A stretch of 64,000 nucleotides of DNA from Bacillus sp. 2205SS5-2 (GTDB taxonomy: Bacteria > Bacillota > Bacilli > Bacillales > Bacillaceae_K), in assembly GCF_037024155.1 (NCBI RefSeq), contig NZ_JAYKTS010000003.1, forward strand, positions 124,001 to 188,000. Reading direction: 5' to 3'. Positions 61,754 to 64,000 of the stretch are shown here, in pieces (positions within the stretch are counted from its first letter, which is position 1; every line of letters starts with the position of its first letter). The position numbers were made by a program, and so were the translations under genes. The notes beneath the pieces were generated by a model. The model worked only from the letters and a program-made list of their open reading frames with translations. It did no database searches and was not told where the DNA came from.

Positions 61754-61984
61754 ATGTACTTAACTGTAAAAGAAACCGCCCAGTACTTGTCTTTTCCAGA
61801 AAACTATATTGAAGCACTTATAGTTGAAGGGAAAATCCGTGCCGTACACGACGGATATCAGTATCTAATCAACCGTGAACAATTCAATAATCATTTGGAA
61901 CAATTAGAAAAACACAAAAAGCTCATGTTAGATTATTTAAATGAGCCAATTCCAGAAGATATTGATATTAAAGACGAGGATTAG
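61754..61984 (+). CDS. Small excisionase-type HTH protein
   Basis: 76 residues with a MerR/excisionase-like HTH: MYLTVKETAQYLSFPENYIE, ALIVEGKIRAVHDGYQYLIN and REQF, then a helical tail. It is probably a DNA-binding protein; the domain is also found in phage excisionases, but nothing else phage-like lies nearby. GCGAGGAATG precedes the ATG. A weak terminator (GCTTCCC/GGGGGGC with T7) is at 61988-62018. The 296 bases before it hold nothing I recognise. Confidence 0.8.
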   Translation: MYLTVKETAQYLSFPENYIEALIVEGKIRAVHDGYQYLINREQFNNHLEQLEKHKKLMLDYLNEPIPEDIDIKDED

Positions 61985-62568
61985 TTTCTAGCTTCCCTAA
62001 GCGGGGGGCTTTTTTTGATGAAGAAAATCCCTCCCACAACTAACTGCATTTGATGTAACAAGTCCTAAGTCACAAATAGTAGAATACTTGAAACTAACTT
62101 TTATTTCTCCGGACAAAGTAAATTGTATTGACCGTTACAAAATGCGAGTGTTATGCTACTTTTTATAAATTTCATAGATATTTACCTTGTACTTGCATGA
62201 GAATATGGCTCGAGCGTTTCTCCCAAGCTACCGGAAAAATTTGTCTACACGGGATTAACAATTCTTTTGTTTATTTTTCCCAGTGTGGTCTATTTTATAT
62301 TTATGTGAAAATTTTCGCCTTTTTTGAATGCAAACTAGAGTGTTTTTAATGATACTGAGCGATTCTAATGAAGTTCTCTACTACTATTATTCCTTTGTGA
62401 TGAGGATGTAAGAAACTGGCACTATTTTCAAATTTAGTACAGGTCAACAAATCTCTTCCATATCCTCATCCCAAAAAGTGTGATAATATTTAGGGAATCG
62501 AAATAAATGAAAGATACTGAGATGAACTCTACGTTTTACTTACATCTCTCTGAAATGAGGCGAAATAG
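61985..62568. other. Intergenic, nothing recognised
   Basis: About 580 AT-rich bases between the HTH gene and the MFS gene. One 73-codon frame (62128-62349) has no ribosome binding site and an unlikely composition (many Cys and Phe). A weak hairpin terminator lies at its left end. Confidence 0.45.
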
Positions 62569-63771
62569 TTGCAAATAAAAAAAGAACCGCTATGGAATTC
62601 TGCCTTTATTATGTTAATGGTTGGAAATTTATTTGTTTTCATGAGTTTTCAAATGCTCATTCCAACCTTGCCACCTTATATAAAATCAATAGGGGCATCT
62701 GGTCTGGAAATAGGGTTGGTTACCGCTTTATTTTCAATAGGGGCAGTGGTCATCCGTCCATTTGTTGGTTATATGCTAGAATATAAAGTTCGAAAACCAC
62801 TCGTAATTATTGGGTCGATTTCACTCCTGTTGATTACGATGATCTATCCGTTATCTCAAATTGTTGTCATTTTTTTATTATTCCGTTTTGTTCATGGGCT
62901 AGCATGGGGTTGGTCAACAACAGTAAATGGTACGGCGGCTGTCGATGTGGTCCCCAATTCTCGTTTAGGTGAGGGAATGGGCTATTATGGAATGTCGATC
63001 ACGATTGGCATGATCATTGCACCAAGTATTGGGATTTATTTGTATCAGGTTAGCACGTTTACGAATTTAATCATCGTGTCGAGTGTATTAGGACTGATTG
63101 CTCTTGGACTCCTGTCAATTGTTCACTATAGAACACCTGAAACCGTTCAAAAGACCAAGCGAGAAGATTTATCTTTTTCTTATGTCGGATCGCTGATTGA
63201 AAAATCAAGTTGGTATACGTCGATGATTACACTTGCTGCCACATTCGGATACGGAACGATCGTGACGTTCATCGTTATTTTTGGAGAAGAGCGAGGGATC
63301 GGTCACATCTTCCTTTTCTATTTAGTGAATGCCGTAATGGCTTCGATTTCACGACCTATCGCCGGAAAATGGTTTGATAATCACGGGGCGAAAGGACTGG
63401 TCATTGCTTGTTTATCGCTATCTTTTATTGGAATGTGGGTATTGTCGCTCTCATATTCTGAAATCGGCATTGTCGTAGCAGGGATGCTATTTGGTGTAGG
63501 ATTTGGTTCATTGATTCCCACGTTACAATCATGGACGCTCTCGAAAACGCCTGCTAATCGACGTGGTGTGGCCAATGGGATGTTTTTCTCATCAATTGAT
63601 TTAGGAATTGGGCTAAGTGGATTAGTGTTTGGAGCAATCGTATCCTATGTAGAAATAGGTGTTATTTTCAAAATTTCTAGTGTGTTTATCCTTTTGGCAA
63701 TGGTTTTAACTCTTCTTGAAGATCGTAAAAAGAAAGAGACTAGGAAAGAAATGAAAGTAGTAGAAGGCTAG
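62569..63771 (+). CDS. MFS transporter
   Basis: 400 residues, 12 membrane segments: NLFVFMSFQMLIPTLPPYIK, SGLEIGLVTALFSIGAVVIR (motif A region) and GKWFDNHGAKGLVIACLSL. It resembles the YfkF/YttB-type multidrug group of Bacillus; substrate unknown. A TTG at 62569 follows GAGGCG and is the most likely start. The stop lies inside the terminator stem. Confidence 0.88.
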   Translation: MQIKKEPLWNSAFIMLMVGNLFVFMSFQMLIPTLPPYIKSIGASGLEIGLVTALFSIGAVVIRPFVGYMLEYKVRKPLVIIGSISLLLITMIYPLSQIVVIFLLFRFVHGLAWGWSTTVNGTAAVDVVPNSRLGEGMGYYGMSITIGMIIAPSIGIYLYQVSTFTNLIIVSSVLGLIALGLLSIVHYRTPETVQKTKREDLSFSYVGSLIEKSSWYTSMITLAATFGYGTIVTFIVIFGEERGIGHIFLFYLVNAVMASISRPIAGKWFDNHGAKGLVIACLSLSFIGMWVLSLSYSEIGIVVAGMLFGVGFGSLIPTLQSWTLSKTPANRRGVANGMFFSSIDLGIGLSGLVFGAIVSYVEIGVIFKISSVFILLAMVLTLLEDRKKKETRKEMKVVEG

Positions 63772-63790
63772 CAAATGCTAGCCTTTTTTT
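63764..63790 (+). terminator. Terminator overlapping the MFS stop codon
   Basis: AAGGCTAGC and GCTAGCCTT with a 4-base loop, followed by TTTTTTT. Confidence 0.88.
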
Positions 63791-63795
63791 GAAAG

Positions 63796-64000
63796 GCTCG
63801 TTTCGTATACATTGTGGCTATTTCATCGTATTTTTGATTAAATCTTCCATTTCGCTGTTGATTTCCATTAAAAATAGATGGATCTAGCTGCAGTGGCTAG
63901 CGGCTCGGGGTCAAATGAATAACTCTCCAGTGATGCAGGCATCACCTCCGAGGTCTTCATTTGCCTGCCGCCGCAGGGCAGCCACTTCCGCTTTTCGAGA
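63796..64000 (+). repeat. Dispersed element with GC-rich module, cut by the window end
   Basis: GGCTCGTTTCGTATACATTG, then subtype A to AAATAGATG, then one M2 module from GATCT at 63881 to AGCCACTTCCGC at the end of the window, with central stem GTGATGC-AG-GCATCAC. Further modules may follow beyond the window. Confidence 0.85.

Noticed and set aside
61754-61984. Prophage or integrative element marked by the excisionase-like HTH protein
   Set aside because: No integrase, attachment repeats or phage genes in the surrounding 5 kb.
62128-62349. 73-codon frame before the last MFS gene
   Set aside because: Composition rich in Cys and Phe, no ribosome binding site, no recognisable motif.

Overview
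The window looks like chromosomal DNA of a low-GC, spore-forming Bacillaceae bacterium. Signs are AT-rich DNA, AGGAGG-type ribosome binding sites with frequent TTG/GTG starts, and close relatives of Bacillus Spx, MtnE/MtnU, DbpA, YwbE, PepT, DacA, class F sortase and DUF3231 proteins. No rRNA, tRNA, CRISPR, prophage or intact transposase gene was seen.

Layout. 1-5.7 kb: secreted coiled-coil protein, cupin/HD-GYP protein, a MarR regulator next to an Spx paralogue (both preceded by the same operator-like palindrome), an orphan sensor kinase, and a fragment of a VWA-like protein. 6.9-9.9 kb: wreck of a branched-chain amino acid operon in which the 5' part of ilvE is joined to the middle of leuC, followed by intact leuD and an ilvA/tdcB-type dehydratase. 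10-12.2 kb: divergent mtnE and mtnU (methionine salvage). 12.4-19.8 kb: two dacA paralogues flanking an ECF sigma/anti-sigma operon with two membrane proteins. 20-23 kb: decayed DUF4397 cell-wall protein plus class F sortase, a methyltransferase broken by a small repeat element, and a threonine-aldolase-like enzyme. 23.9-24.8 kb: decayed YafY/WYL regulator. 25.4-36.2 kb: beta-glucan oligosaccharide locus (LacI regulator, ABC importer without ATPase, GH1, GH30, GH161-like phosphorylase) with four matching operator-like sites. 36.8-43.7 kb: RND pump, peptidase T, broken PhoD-like gene. 43.8-49.3 kb: ferritin, DUF3231, PQQ-type sugar dehydrogenase, DoxX-like membrane protein, DbpA helicase. 50.4-64 kb: broken DUF421 gene, UMF1-type MFS, SulP-UspA pair, CHRD protein, YwbE, a glycine/alanine-repetitive protein, two MFS exporters, GNAT, Gfo/Idh/MocA oxidoreductase and a small HTH protein.

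The most striking feature is not a gene. Over twenty intergenic sites carry copies or scraps of a 135-182 bp non-coding element with imperfect inverted ends (GGCTCTTTTCG... / ...CGAAAACAGCC). Several copies are flanked by 8-bp target duplications (two perfect), one copy lies inside another, and one sits inside a methyltransferase gene. Inside one subfamily, at a fixed position, lie one to five tandem 117-119 bp GC-rich modules. Three module types differ in sequence but preserve the same nested hairpin, with compensatory changes around an invariant central AG. I regard this composite element (MITE plus hairpin modules) as the best candidate for an undescribed system here.

The window is also rich in decay: ilvE-leuC, DUF4397, methyltransferase, YafY, MCP, PhoD-like, DUF421, a VWA fragment and a small membrane ORF are all broken. 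At least two breaks lie in homopolymers (A9, G6), so some may be sequencing errors.
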